Positions 7,504 through 17,000 of a stretch of 38,911 nt of DNA are shown piece after piece. Each line of letters starts with the position of its first letter. The first letter of the stretch is position 1. A model generated the notes under the pieces. It made no database searches. It was given only the letters and a program-made list of their open reading frames with translations, and was not told the DNA's origin. The position numbers and the translations under genes are program-made. Source of the stretch: JAFGTP01 sp964498725 (GTDB taxonomy: Bacteria > Fidelibacterota > UBA2242 > JAFGTP01); NCBI GenBank assembly GCA_964498725.1, contig CAZCHS010000020.1:1-38911 (forward strand), given 5' to 3'.

Positions 7504-9054
7504 ATGCGACGGAGAGAGTTTCTTGAAAAATCCGGCATCGGCTTAAGCCTTTTTCTTGTTTCCGGGCTGATGATGGAAAAATGTTCATCAAAAAGGCAAA
7601 AGCCCAATATTATTTATATTCTGGCTGATGATCTGGGATATGGCGAATTAGGTTGTTACGAACAGAAAATTATCAAGACCCCCAATCTTGACCGGTTGGC
7701 GAAAACAGGGATGAAATTCACTGACCACTATTCCGGTTCACCGGTTTGCGCGCCATCACGATGCGTCCTTTTAACTGGAAAACATAGCGGCCACGCCTAT
7801 ATTCGCGGCAACGATGAAATGGCAGACCGGGGCAATATTTGGGATTTTCAAGCTGTAGCGGAAAATCCCCAACTGGAAGGGCAACGGCCCCTGCGGAAAA
7901 AGGACACGACAATTGCTGAATATCTGAAAACAGCCGGTTATAAAACCGCTTGTGTTGGCAAATGGGGACTGGGTCCTGCTTATTCGGAAGGTTCACCCAA
8001 CAAACAAGGGTTTGACTTTTTCTATGGGTATAATTGTCAACGCCAGGCACATACTTACTATCCGGTTCATTTGTATAAAAATGAAGAGCGTATTCCGCTT
8101 AACAACAAACTCGTCCCGCCACATACAAAATTTGATACATCCCTTGATCCCTATGATGAACAAAGTTATGATGATTTTACATTAAACGAATATGCGCCGG
8201 ATCTGATGTTAACCGAAGCCTTGAAATGGCTCGATATAAATCAGAACTCTTCTTTCTTTTTGTATTATCCCAGCCCGCTTCCCCATGTTCCATTGCAGGC
8301 GCCAAAAGAATATATCGATCAATACCGGAATATTTTTGTAGAGGAGGAGCCTTATATCGAGGGTAGTTATTTTCCCTGCCGCTATCCGAAAGCAACCTAT
8401 GCCGGAATGATTACCTATTTGGATGACCAGGTGGGAAAAATTGTTAAAAAAGTCAAAGAAATCGGGCAATTGGATAACACCCTGATAATCTTTTCTTCGG
8501 ATAATGGTGCAACATATACTGGCGGTGCAGCAACAGAATTTTTTAAGAGTAATGGTATTTTCGGTGCCAAATATGGTGAAGGCAAAGGATTCCTGAATGA
8601 AGGCGGTATTCGTGTTCCCATGATTGCCAACTGGCCCAATAAGATCAGCCCCGGAACTACCAGCAATCATATTTCTGCTTTTTGGGATATTTTACCAACT
8701 TTATGTGATGTGACAGATGTCGCAATTCCACAAAATACTGACGGGATCAGTTTATTGCCGGAATTTTTGGGCAATGACAGCCAAAAATCCCATGAGTTTT
8801 TGTATTGGGAATTTCCCGCTTATGGAGGGCAGCAGGCGGTCAGAATGGGTAAGTGGAAGGGACTTCGCAAAAATATTTTTAAAGGAAATATGGCAATCGA
8901 ATTATATGACCTACAAATTGATCCGCAAGAAAATAACAATATCGCGGAAAACCATCCCAATATTGTCAATAAAATACGTGGGATTATGGAAAAGGAACAT
9001 GAGCCGCCGGCGATTAAAAAATTTCGCATGAATGAATTAGAAGAAGATATTTGA
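7504..9054 (+). CDS. Exported type I sulfatase (Cys-type formylglycine)
   Basis: The ATG at 7504 is chosen because AGGAG lies just upstream and the product opens with a twin-arginine-like signal (RRREFLEKSG plus a hydrophobic stretch); an earlier in-frame ATG at 7411 lacks both. The 516-residue protein has the S1 sulfatase core: metal-binding ADDLGYGE (Asp42, Asp43), the modification motif CAPSR with Cys82 as the residue to become formylglycine, a KWGLG segment and SSDNG (Asp333, Asn334). A maturase (anSME or FGE) must be encoded elsewhere. Export through Tat would fit a protein that must be modified and folded before crossing the membrane. It lies between a fucosidase and a beta-galactosidase, so its substrate is probably a sulfate ester on the same glycan. 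Confidence 0.9.
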   Translation: MRRREFLEKSGIGLSLFLVSGLMMEKCSSKRQKPNIIYILADDLGYGELGCYEQKIIKTPNLDRLAKTGMKFTDHYSGSPVCAPSRCVLLTGKHSGHAYIRGNDEMADRGNIWDFQAVAENPQLEGQRPLRKKDTTIAEYLKTAGYKTACVGKWGLGPAYSEGSPNKQGFDFFYGYNCQRQAHTYYPVHLYKNEERIPLNNKLVPPHTKFDTSLDPYDEQSYDDFTLNEYAPDLMLTEALKWLDINQNSSFFLYYPSPLPHVPLQAPKEYIDQYRNIFVEEEPYIEGSYFPCRYPKATYAGMITYLDDQVGKIVKKVKEIGQLDNTLIIFSSDNGATYTGGAATEFFKSNGIFGAKYGEGKGFLNEGGIRVPMIANWPNKISPGTTSNHISAFWDILPTLCDVTDVAIPQNTDGISLLPEFLGNDSQKSHEFLYWEFPAYGGQQAVRMGKWKGLRKNIFKGNMAIELYDLQIDPQENNNIAENHPNIVNKIRGIMEKEHEPPAIKKFRMNELEEDI

Positions 9055-9201
9055 TTTTTGTAAAAACCGGCATTGTTTTCTGATTATCTTTATCCATTGG
9101 TTAAAAAATCTCATAAATAATTCCTATATTATCAATTATTACCGGAACATATATAAAGTCCTATTGTAATAAGATTTGGTAGTAAATATTCAGAGGAGAA
9201 A

Positions 9202-12200
9202 ATGAAAAATAGTTCGATAATAGCCATTTTGATTAGTCTTGTATTTTTTATGAGTTGCAATAATTTAAAAAAGGAGCCGGCCATCTGGACGGACCAGTCC
9301 ATAGTCGGCATCAATAAAGAACCGGGAACAGCAACCGCCATTTCATTTCCCACCATAGCGAGTGCGAAAAATATTGATATTCAAAGTTCGCCCTATTATT
9401 TATCGCTCAATGGTAACTGGAAATTTAATTGGGTTAAAAATCCTGATAACCGGCCTGAGAAATTTTATTCGCCTGAGTATGATGATGCCGGCTGGGATGA
9501 AATACCGGTTCCGGCCAACTGGGAACTGGAAGGTTACGGAATACCAATTTATGTGAATACAGAGTATGAATTTCAGATGACTGATCCGCCGAATTTGCCG
9601 GAGGATTATAATCCGGTTGGTTCTTACCGCAGGTATTTTGAAATTCCCGAAAGTTGGCAGGAACGGGAGATATTCATTCATTTTGGCGCCGTAAAATCCG
9701 CCATGTTTCTTTGGGTTAACGGGCAAAAAGTGGGTTATAGCCAGGGGTCAAAAACACCGGCGGAATTCAACATCACTCCCTATGTCCATTCCGGCAGGAA
9801 TCTCTTAGCAGTACAAGTCTTCCGCTGGTCTGACGGGTCTTATTTGGAATGCCAGGATTTTTGGCGCATCAGTGGTATTGAACGGGACGTTTACCTGCAT
9901 TCCACCCCCAAAATCAGAATTCAGGATTTTTCTGTTAAATCCACACTGGACCGGAATTATCAGAACGGTTTACTTGAGGTTGATGTTCAATTACAAAAAT
10001 TTTTACCCGGCAAAGAAGATTATTATGTGGAAATGGACCTTCTGGACGATAATAATCAGTCTCTATTTGAATACGCTATGGTTGAAAAAATATCAGTTGA
10101 TTCCCTTGGCAGAGGAAAATTTCAGCGGGTAATCGAATCGCCAAAGCAATGGACCGCCGAAACGCCCAATCTTTATAAACTAGTGTTGACATTGAGAAAA
10201 TCAGCAAGTGAATTACTGGAGGTCCGCTCCGCCCGAATCGGCTTTCGAACTGTGGAAATTAAGAACAGCCAATTGTGTGTCAATGGTAAGCCCATTACAA
10301 TAAAAGGAGTCAACCGTCACGAACATGATCCGCTTACCGGTCATGTTATCTCGCGGGAATCCATGCTTCAGGATATTCGATTGATGAAAGAAAATAATAT
10401 CAATACAGTACGCACAGCCCATTATCCCAATGATCCTTACTGGTACGACCTCTGCGACCAATACGGTTTATATGTTATTGACGAGGCTAATATTGAATCT
10501 CACGGCATGGGCTATGGAGAACAATCGCTGGCCAAAGATTCCACCTGGATGGAGGCCCACCTGGACCGCACCCGGCGAATGGTTGAACGGGATAAAAATC
10601 ATCCCTCAGTGATTATCTGGTCCCTGGGAAATGAAGGAGGAAACGGAGTTAATTTTCAGGCCACTTATGACTGGTTAAAAGAGCGCGACAAAACCCGTCC
10701 TGTCCAGTATGAAAGGGCTCTGCAAGAAGATAATACCGACATTTATTGCCCGATGTACAGTTCTATTGAGCACCTGGAAGAATATGCTGCAAGCGCACCT
10801 CAGCGTCCCTTAATATTGTGTGAATATGTTCACGCCATGGGAAACAGTGTAGGCGGGTTGCAGGATTACTGGGAAGTCATCGAACAACATGAGGTTCTTC
10901 AGGGTGGCTGTATCTGGGACTGGGTGGATCAGGCTTTATTGAAAATTGATAACAAGGGTCAAGAATACTGGGCTTATGGAGGCGATTTTGGGCCCTCGGA
11001 TATTCCCAGCAGTAATAATTTTTGTTGTAATGGTTTGGTGGCTGCCGACCGGAGTCTCCATCCGCAATTGGCGGAAACCCGGCAGGTTTATCAATCCATA
11101 AAATTTATTCCTGCGGATATTTCAAAAGGCCGGTTTTATATCATAAACAATTATGATTTTATCAACTTAAATCAATTTGATCTGAGCTATGTTATACGTG
11201 GGAACGGCGATCTTTTCCAGGAATATACTATCCCGCTTCAAAATGTAACACCTGGTGATACCGCCCTTGTGCAATTAAAATTACCTGTAGGCCCGCCAAA
11301 ACCATCGGTTGAGTATTTCCTTGATTTTAGCGCTAAAACCCGGTCTGATTGGGGACTGATCCCGGCCGGATATGAAGTCGCCCATAACCAGGTAAAATTG
11401 CCTATGGAAAACAACCGGAAATACCGTGTTTTTCTATCCAATTACCAACCACTGAATATTCTTGATCAATCATCTGAGATCGAAGTTTCCGGTGAAGATT
11501 TTCAGGTGGTTTTTGATAAGGAAAAGGGCGTGATGGAGAGGCTTGTCTATCAGCAACAGGATTTTCTGAAACAAGCCCCCGGACTGAATTTTTGGCGGCC
11601 TCCGACCGATAATGACCTGAGTGATCCCCACGGTCAAAAATTATGGGAAAAATATGGCCTGGATTCCCTGGAGTATGAAGTGGCAGATGTCGGTTTTCAA
11701 CAATTGGATGACAATACCGTCAATGTCAATTTTGTACTGATCATTAATAATAAAAACAGTGAAAAACTGTTCGATGCTTTTCAGACCTACACAATTTATT
11801 CCAGTGGTGATATTTTAATTACCAATGACATCAAACCGATTGAATCTATTAAAAGTCTGGCGAAAATAGGTATGCAATTTCAACTGCCGGAAAATTTTTC
11901 GGATGTCACCTGGTTTGGAAGAGGCCCTTTACCCACATATCCTGATAGAAAACAGGCCGGAACTATTGATCTTTTTACCAAAAAGCTGAATGACCTGTGG
12001 CATGATTACCCAAAACCTCAGGAAAACGGTAACCGCGGAGAAGTACGCTGGGCAACAATCGCTGATGATGATGGCTATGGCTTTTTTATTACATCCAATC
12101 ATTTGTTTAATTTTAGCGCTTATCCTTACAGTGATGCGGACATATTTAAGGCTCAGCATATCAATGATTTAATAGTCGGAGATTTTGTTACAATGAATGT

Positions 12201-13089
12201 GGATTACCAGCAGGCCGGATTGGGAACCGCTTCCTGCGGGCCGGGAATTTTAGATGAATATATTGTCAATCCCGGACAGGTACGATTTCAAATTCGGTTA
12301 AAGGCCGCCAACCTGAATCGTCAGTTGCCGCAGAAATTAGCCATTCAGGAGTTGGATGCGAAAACAGCTTACTATCTGCCGGCTCCGGAAATCAATGTAG
12401 AAAGCGATTATTTCAACAAGCCCATGGAGGTGACTATGAGTGTGGATGAGCCTGATGTGGAAATTCGGTATACTCTTGACGGCAGTATACCTACCAGGGA
12501 TTCGCAGTTATATGAAGGCCCTTTTACAGTCAGTAATTCGGTTGTTATAAATGCCCGCTGCTTTCAGGAAGGGAAAATGCCCGGATTTACCACCTCCAAA
12601 AAATTGAATTATATACAGGCGAAAGAGATTGAATTTGCTTTTCCACCGGCTTCAGAGTATCTGGGAGATCATGAATATGCGATAATGGACGGACGCACCG
12701 GCAATATGGAATCGATTGAAAATAATTGGCTGGGTTTTGAAGGTGTGGATTTAGTCGTAGATATCGAGTTGAATGAAACCATAAGGGCGGAAACAATTCA
12801 GTTTAATTTTTTGCGCTGGCAAAAATACTGGGCCTTTGCACCCTCATATATTGAACTTCGGGTTGCTGTTGATAAAGATAATTACAGTACAGTTTATACG
12901 AATGAACCATTGGTAGACCCTGCTGAAAAAGCGCTGGACAAGAAAATATTTCATCATAAAGTCAGTTTAGAAAACCGGCAAGTCCGGTATCTGCGACTAA
13001 TCGCCCGGTCTATCAAGAGATGTCCGGACTGGCATCCGGGGGCCGGAGAAAAATGCCTTCTGTTTATTGATGAAATATCCATTGAATAA
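9202..13089 (+). CDS. Lipoprotein beta-galactosidase, GH2, with the same C-terminal accessory pair
   Basis: The 1295-residue product starts with a lipoprotein signal (FFMSC, Cys19) after a GAGGAG site. It has the full large GH2 layout: sugar-binding and immunoglobulin-like domains, a barrel with GVNRHEHDP and RTAHYPNDP, acid/base Glu478 in GNEGG, nucleophile Glu541 in LCEYVHAMGNS, and a small-chain domain around RPPTDNDLSDPHG. E. coli LacZ is about 1024 residues. The extra 230 or so (from about 1061) are a chitobiase/HexA C-terminal-like domain (IRYTLDGSIPTRDS) followed by a discoidin-like domain ending LFIDEISIE, matching the tail of the fucosidase. It is probably held on the outer membrane or periplasmic face and removes terminal beta-galactose. 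A preceding gap of 147 bases holds no other gene. Confidence 0.93.
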   Translation: MKNSSIIAILISLVFFMSCNNLKKEPAIWTDQSIVGINKEPGTATAISFPTIASAKNIDIQSSPYYLSLNGNWKFNWVKNPDNRPEKFYSPEYDDAGWDEIPVPANWELEGYGIPIYVNTEYEFQMTDPPNLPEDYNPVGSYRRYFEIPESWQEREIFIHFGAVKSAMFLWVNGQKVGYSQGSKTPAEFNITPYVHSGRNLLAVQVFRWSDGSYLECQDFWRISGIERDVYLHSTPKIRIQDFSVKSTLDRNYQNGLLEVDVQLQKFLPGKEDYYVEMDLLDDNNQSLFEYAMVEKISVDSLGRGKFQRVIESPKQWTAETPNLYKLVLTLRKSASELLEVRSARIGFRTVEIKNSQLCVNGKPITIKGVNRHEHDPLTGHVISRESMLQDIRLMKENNINTVRTAHYPNDPYWYDLCDQYGLYVIDEANIESHGMGYGEQSLAKDSTWMEAHLDRTRRMVERDKNHPSVIIWSLGNEGGNGVNFQATYDWLKERDKTRPVQYERALQEDNTDIYCPMYSSIEHLEEYAASAPQRPLILCEYVHAMGNSVGGLQDYWEVIEQHEVLQGGCIWDWVDQALLKIDNKGQEYWAYGGDFGPSDIPSSNNFCCNGLVAADRSLHPQLAETRQVYQSIKFIPADISKGRFYIINNYDFINLNQFDLSYVIRGNGDLFQEYTIPLQNVTPGDTALVQLKLPVGPPKPSVEYFLDFSAKTRSDWGLIPAGYEVAHNQVKLPMENNRKYRVFLSNYQPLNILDQSSEIEVSGEDFQVVFDKEKGVMERLVYQQQDFLKQAPGLNFWRPPTDNDLSDPHGQKLWEKYGLDSLEYEVADVGFQQLDDNTVNVNFVLIINNKNSEKLFDAFQTYTIYSSGDILITNDIKPIESIKSLAKIGMQFQLPENFSDVTWFGRGPLPTYPDRKQAGTIDLFTKKLNDLWHDYPKPQENGNRGEVRWATIADDDGYGFFITSNHLFNFSAYPYSDADIFKAQHINDLIVGDFVTMNVDYQQAGLGTASCGPGILDEYIVNPGQVRFQIRLKAANLNRQLPQKLAIQELDAKTAYYLPAPEINVESDYFNKPMEVTMSVDEPDVEIRYTLDGSIPTRDSQLYEGPFTVSNSVVINARCFQEGKMPGFTTSKKLNYIQAKEIEFAFPPASEYLGDHEYAIMDGRTGNMESIENNWLGFEGVDLVVDIELNETIRAETIQFNFLRWQKYWAFAPSYIELRVAVDKDNYSTVYTNEPLVDPAEKALDKKIFHHKVSLENRQVRYLRLIARSIKRCPDWHPGAGEKCLLFIDEISIE

Positions 13090-13120
13090 AAATGTGAAAC
13101 AGGAATATTTATAATCAAAG

Positions 13121-13150
13121 GGCCACTGGTAGTTGATCAGTGGCCTTCTT
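13121..13150 (+). terminator. Hairpin ending the glycan cluster
   Basis: A perfect 8-bp stem (GGCCACTG 13121-13128, CAGTGGCC 13138-13145) with a 9-base loop follows the beta-galactosidase stop by about 30 bases and is trailed by TTCTT. The uridine tract is short, so termination may be partial. Confidence 0.6.
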
Positions 13151-13295
13151 ATATGAACCAATCTGTATTATTCATAAATATACATAATGCAGGCTAAAAA
13201 TCTCTAAAAATCCTCACTTTAACGCTGTTACCTTTATTTATACTTTTTTCCCCTACTGGATGCAGTCATGGCTCAGTATTTGCTCAAAAGAGGTG

Positions 13296-13319
13296 AAAGT
13301 GAAATTATACTATCACTTT
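13296..13319. promoter_or_regulatory. Inverted repeat upstream of the chemosensory operon
   Basis: AAAGTGA (13296-13302) and TCACTTT (13313-13319) form a perfect 7-bp inverted repeat around a 10-base AT-rich centre that contains TATACT, a possible -10 element. It ends 17 bases before the first gene. It could be an operator over the promoter or a leader hairpin. No good -35 element is visible at normal spacing. The remainder of the 13090-13336 gap holds only the upstream hairpin. Confidence 0.4.
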
Positions 13320-13336
13320 TCTAGGAAATAATAGTT

Positions 13337-13750
13337 ATGTACGAAATCGAAAAAAGTAGTGACCATATAAAAATAAAAGCCTCTGCCTCATATATTTTAA
13401 TGGAAAAAATGTGTGTGGAAGTGGAAAAATTTTCCAAGGAAAAAAACTTTGATGATAAAGAATTTGCATTGCTGCTTTGTGTCCGTGAAGCCCTGACAAA
13501 TGCCATCAGGCATGGCTGCAAAAATGATATGTCGAACACAATAGAATTCAGCCTGACCTATGATAATAATACCATGTATATTCAGGTGACAGATGATGGC
13601 GATGGATTTGACTGGGAGCAGGAGAGCAATAATACAGTTTATACACTGACCACAAATGGAAGAGGTTTAAATATTATAAAAATCTATTCGGAAGAATATC
13701 AATTCAATGAAAATGGAAATAAAATAAATATAACTGTCAAAAATGATTAA
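13337..13750 (+). CDS. RsbW-like serine kinase / anti-sigma ATPase
   Basis: This 137-residue protein is a GHKL-fold ATPase of the RsbW/SpoIIAB group. It shows the N box REALTNAIRHG (about residues 51-61), the G1 box VTDDGDGFD and the G2 box TNGRGLNII, and has no dimerisation or His-phosphorylation region, as in stand-alone anti-sigma kinases. Its stop lies ten bases before the start of the STAS gene. Proteins of this family bind either a sigma factor or a STAS partner and phosphorylate the latter on Ser or Thr. Its place as first gene of a chemosensory operon suggests it takes part in the output or tuning of that system. The partner it inhibits is unknown and no PP2C phosphatase is nearby. 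Confidence 0.85.
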   Translation: MYEIEKSSDHIKIKASASYILMEKMCVEVEKFSKEKNFDDKEFALLLCVREALTNAIRHGCKNDMSNTIEFSLTYDNNTMYIQVTDDGDGFDWEQESNNTVYTLTTNGRGLNIIKIYSEEYQFNENGNKINITVKND

Positions 13751-13760
13751 GGAGTCAATA

Positions 13761-14057
13761 ATGTTTAAGATTAACCAAGAAAATGACAAGTTTGTTGTTG
13801 TTCCTGAAAGCAATATTGTTGCGAGTGTTGTCAATGAATTTCGTAGTGAAATGAAACAGATTGTTGAGCAGGAAAAACCGATAATTGTTGACCTGAGTAA
13901 TGTGGAAATGATTGATTCAATGGGCCTGGGAGCGCTTATTGCCACTCATAACAGCATGCAGAAATACAACAAGAATCTGGAGTTAATCAATATCTCAAAA
14001 GACCTGCTTAGTCTTATGAAAACCATGAGACTGGACCAGCATTTTGACATCAAATAA
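13761..14057 (+). CDS. STAS-domain anti-anti-sigma-like protein
   Basis: The 98-residue product is a single STAS domain. The start at 13761 is chosen because AAGGAG sits nine bases upstream; an ATG at 13743 would overlap the previous gene. The segment VEMIDSMGLGALIA carries Ser53, at the position that RsbW-type kinases phosphorylate in RsbV/SpoIIAA. It directly follows the kinase gene, so the two form a standard partner-switch pair. It precedes cheA by 26 bases and is very probably co-transcribed. What the pair controls cannot be told from the sequence. Confidence 0.87.
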   Translation: MFKINQENDKFVVVPESNIVASVVNEFRSEMKQIVEQEKPIIVDLSNVEMIDSMGLGALIATHNSMQKYNKNLELINISKDLLSLMKTMRLDQHFDIK

Positions 14058-14083
14058 AATTGTAATTTTTTCAGGAGGACATT

Positions 14084-17000
14084 ATGAGCTTTGACATGGG
14101 CGATGAAATTCTACAGACCTTTTTGGAGGAGGCTGAAGAGCATTTAGATGGAATTGAGCAGGATTTGCTTGAGATAGAAGAAATGGGCGAAAATATTGAT
14201 GATGAGTTGGTGAACCGGGTTTTCCGGTCAGCCCATTCTGTTAAAGGCGGCAGCGGGTTTCTGGGACTTGACAGGATTAAGGATCTGTCCCACAGTATTG
14301 AAAATATTTTGGATATGGTGCGCAATAAAGAATTGGTTCCCACATCAAATGTAGTGAGCAAAGTCTTGGACGCCTTTGACCGTTTAAAAGAATTAATTGA
14401 AAATGCCTCTAAAAGTAATGAGATGGAAATTGATGAATGGGTCAAAAAACTGGAAAAAATTACAAAAGAGAATTTAGCGGATGATGAGAAAGATTCCATT
14501 GATGAACGGATCGATATCCATGCGCCCAATAGCCGCATATCCTTTAATGTAACAAAATTTGACTTCAACCATGCGATTAAGGGGAATAACATTCTCTATA
14601 TCCTGGAATACGATTTGATCCATGATGTCCAGCGACAGGATAAAACACCCCTGGATGTAATCGAATTGCTGGATGATATTGGCGTAATTGTTGATATAAT
14701 TGTCGGGGTTTCCCAGGTGGGTACTCTGGATGAAGAACCCACACAGATCACCCTGCCAATGTTTGTTCTCTTTTCCACGATCGTTGAGGATGATTTAATC
14801 GGCTCCGTAACCCGGCTGTCTGACGACAAAATACAGGTGATTCCAGAGGACCTCTCGAAATTGACACCCCCTGAAGAAAAAAAGGAAAGTGAAAAAGCCG
14901 CTGCAGAGATTGAGAAAAAACCAGCGCCAAAAGAAGATGACCCGAAACCGCAACAAACAACCGCTTCGGAAAAGCCGTCATCAACACCGGAAGAGGCCGA
15001 AGATTCCTCCTCATCAAATAAGAAAACCGCAAGTTTAAAAAAATCCGATACATTGCGGGTCAAAGTGAATGTGCTGGACCAACTGATGAACAAAGCAGCG
15101 CAACTGGTACTCGCCCGGAACCAGTTGATTCAGGCCCGTGAAGTGGACAACCGGCGAAAATTGGATGTCGCAACCAAAGAAATCGACCGGGTCTCTTCGG
15201 AACTCCAGGATGCGATCATGTTGACTCGAATGCAACCGGTAAGTACTATTTTTAATAAAATGCCGCGGGTTGTCCGGGACCTGGGGAAAGACCTTGGCAA
15301 AGATATCGAACTGGTGATGGAAGGCAAGGATGTCGAACTTGATAAAACCATGCTGGAAGGCCTGGGCGATCCGCTTCTCCATATTGTGCGGAATTCTGCT
15401 GACCATGGTATTGAAACACCGGCTGTCAGGCTTCAAAAGGGAAAGCCGCAACAGGGTACGATATTGTTAAAGGCTTACCATGAATCGGGACTGGTTAATA
15501 TCGAAATTATTGATGATGGAAAAGGTATCGATCCTGAAAAAATCGCCATCAGCGCCATTCAAAAAGGCTTATACTCGGACAAGGAAGTCGAAAGCATGTC
15601 GGATGAAGAAAAAGTCAATTTGGTCATGCTGCCCGGGTTTTCTACAGCAGAAGAAATAACCGATGTGTCCGGCCGGGGAGTCGGCATGGATGTGGTGCGT
15701 TCCAATATCGATAAAATGGGCGGAACGGTTAGAATTAAATCCATCAAAGATGTCGGGTCAACGATCACGATCAAATTACCCCTGACATTAGCGATCATCT
15801 CCAGTCTGCTGATCAAAACCGGGAAACAACGGTTTGCTGTGCCCCAGGTAAATGTCAGTGAAGTATTGACAGTGGCCAAAAAAAATCTTAAGGAAAGAGT
15901 AAAAAAGATTGGTGATGCCGAGGTATTGATCCTCAGGGGAGAACTGGTGCCTTTGATGCAGTTAAATGAATTACTGGACCTTGACAAGAAATTCTACAAC
16001 CCCAATACAGGACGAATGGAAATTGACCGCCGTAAAAATATAGTTGATGAAAGATTAGTAAAAGTTGAAGAAGATACTCAGCCTACTGAACAAGAAATAG
16101 AAGAGAGACGTGAAATAGAAACGAAAAAGCGCATAAATATTATTATCGTCAACAGCGGTGTTTATAAATACGGTCTTGTGGTGGATGAATTACAGGACAA
16201 TGTGGAAATTGTCGTTAAACCTTTAGGTGTCCATCTTAAAGGCTTTCGAGAATATGCCGGCGCAACGATACTGGGTGACGGAACAGTATCCATCATTCTG
16301 GATATTGCCGGTCTCGCGCATAAGGCAGAATTACATTCCTTCTCCAGTAATAAAAACGCAAGCAATCTCCTGGGTAAAAAGGAACAACATGAAGATGTTA
16401 AAGACGCAGTCAACAAGACAATGCTGCTGTTTCGAAATGCGCCTGAAGAGCACTGTGCCTTACCCCTTTCAAAAGTTACCCGGCTGGAAAAGATCAAGGC
16501 TTCGGATATTGAAATTGTCGGTGGCAAAAAAGTGATCCAGTATAGGGGTGGTAGTTTACCGGTTTATGCGCTGGAAGAAGCGACAAATGTCGGTATGCTG
16601 GAAGATACCGAGGATTTAATTGTTGTTGTATTCAATGTCAATGGTAACGAAGTGGGACTGTTAACTGTACCGCCGGTAGATGCGGAAAATCTGAATCTGG
16701 TTATTGATAACAGAAATTCTCACATGGCGGGAGTTGACGGTACCGCAATTATCAATGACCATACCGTTCTGATAATCAATGTTGATGAAATCATGAAAAT
16801 ACTAAATCCCCAGTGGTATGAAGAAGAGACCCAATATCGGGATTCTCAGTCCGGATCAAGACCCCGGGACCAGATAGTGGAAGAAGTGATTGAGGAAGTT
16901 GAAGAGTTTGACGACGACGATAAAAGAAAAAAACAAGTGTCCCAATCCGGCACCCAAAATAAAGGAACAAAAATCCTGATTGTCGAGGATTCCTCTTTTT

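Noticed and set aside
13201..13336. A sigma-28-type promoter for the chemosensory operon
   Set aside because: No TAAA-N15-GCCGATAA-like pair is present upstream of the first gene.
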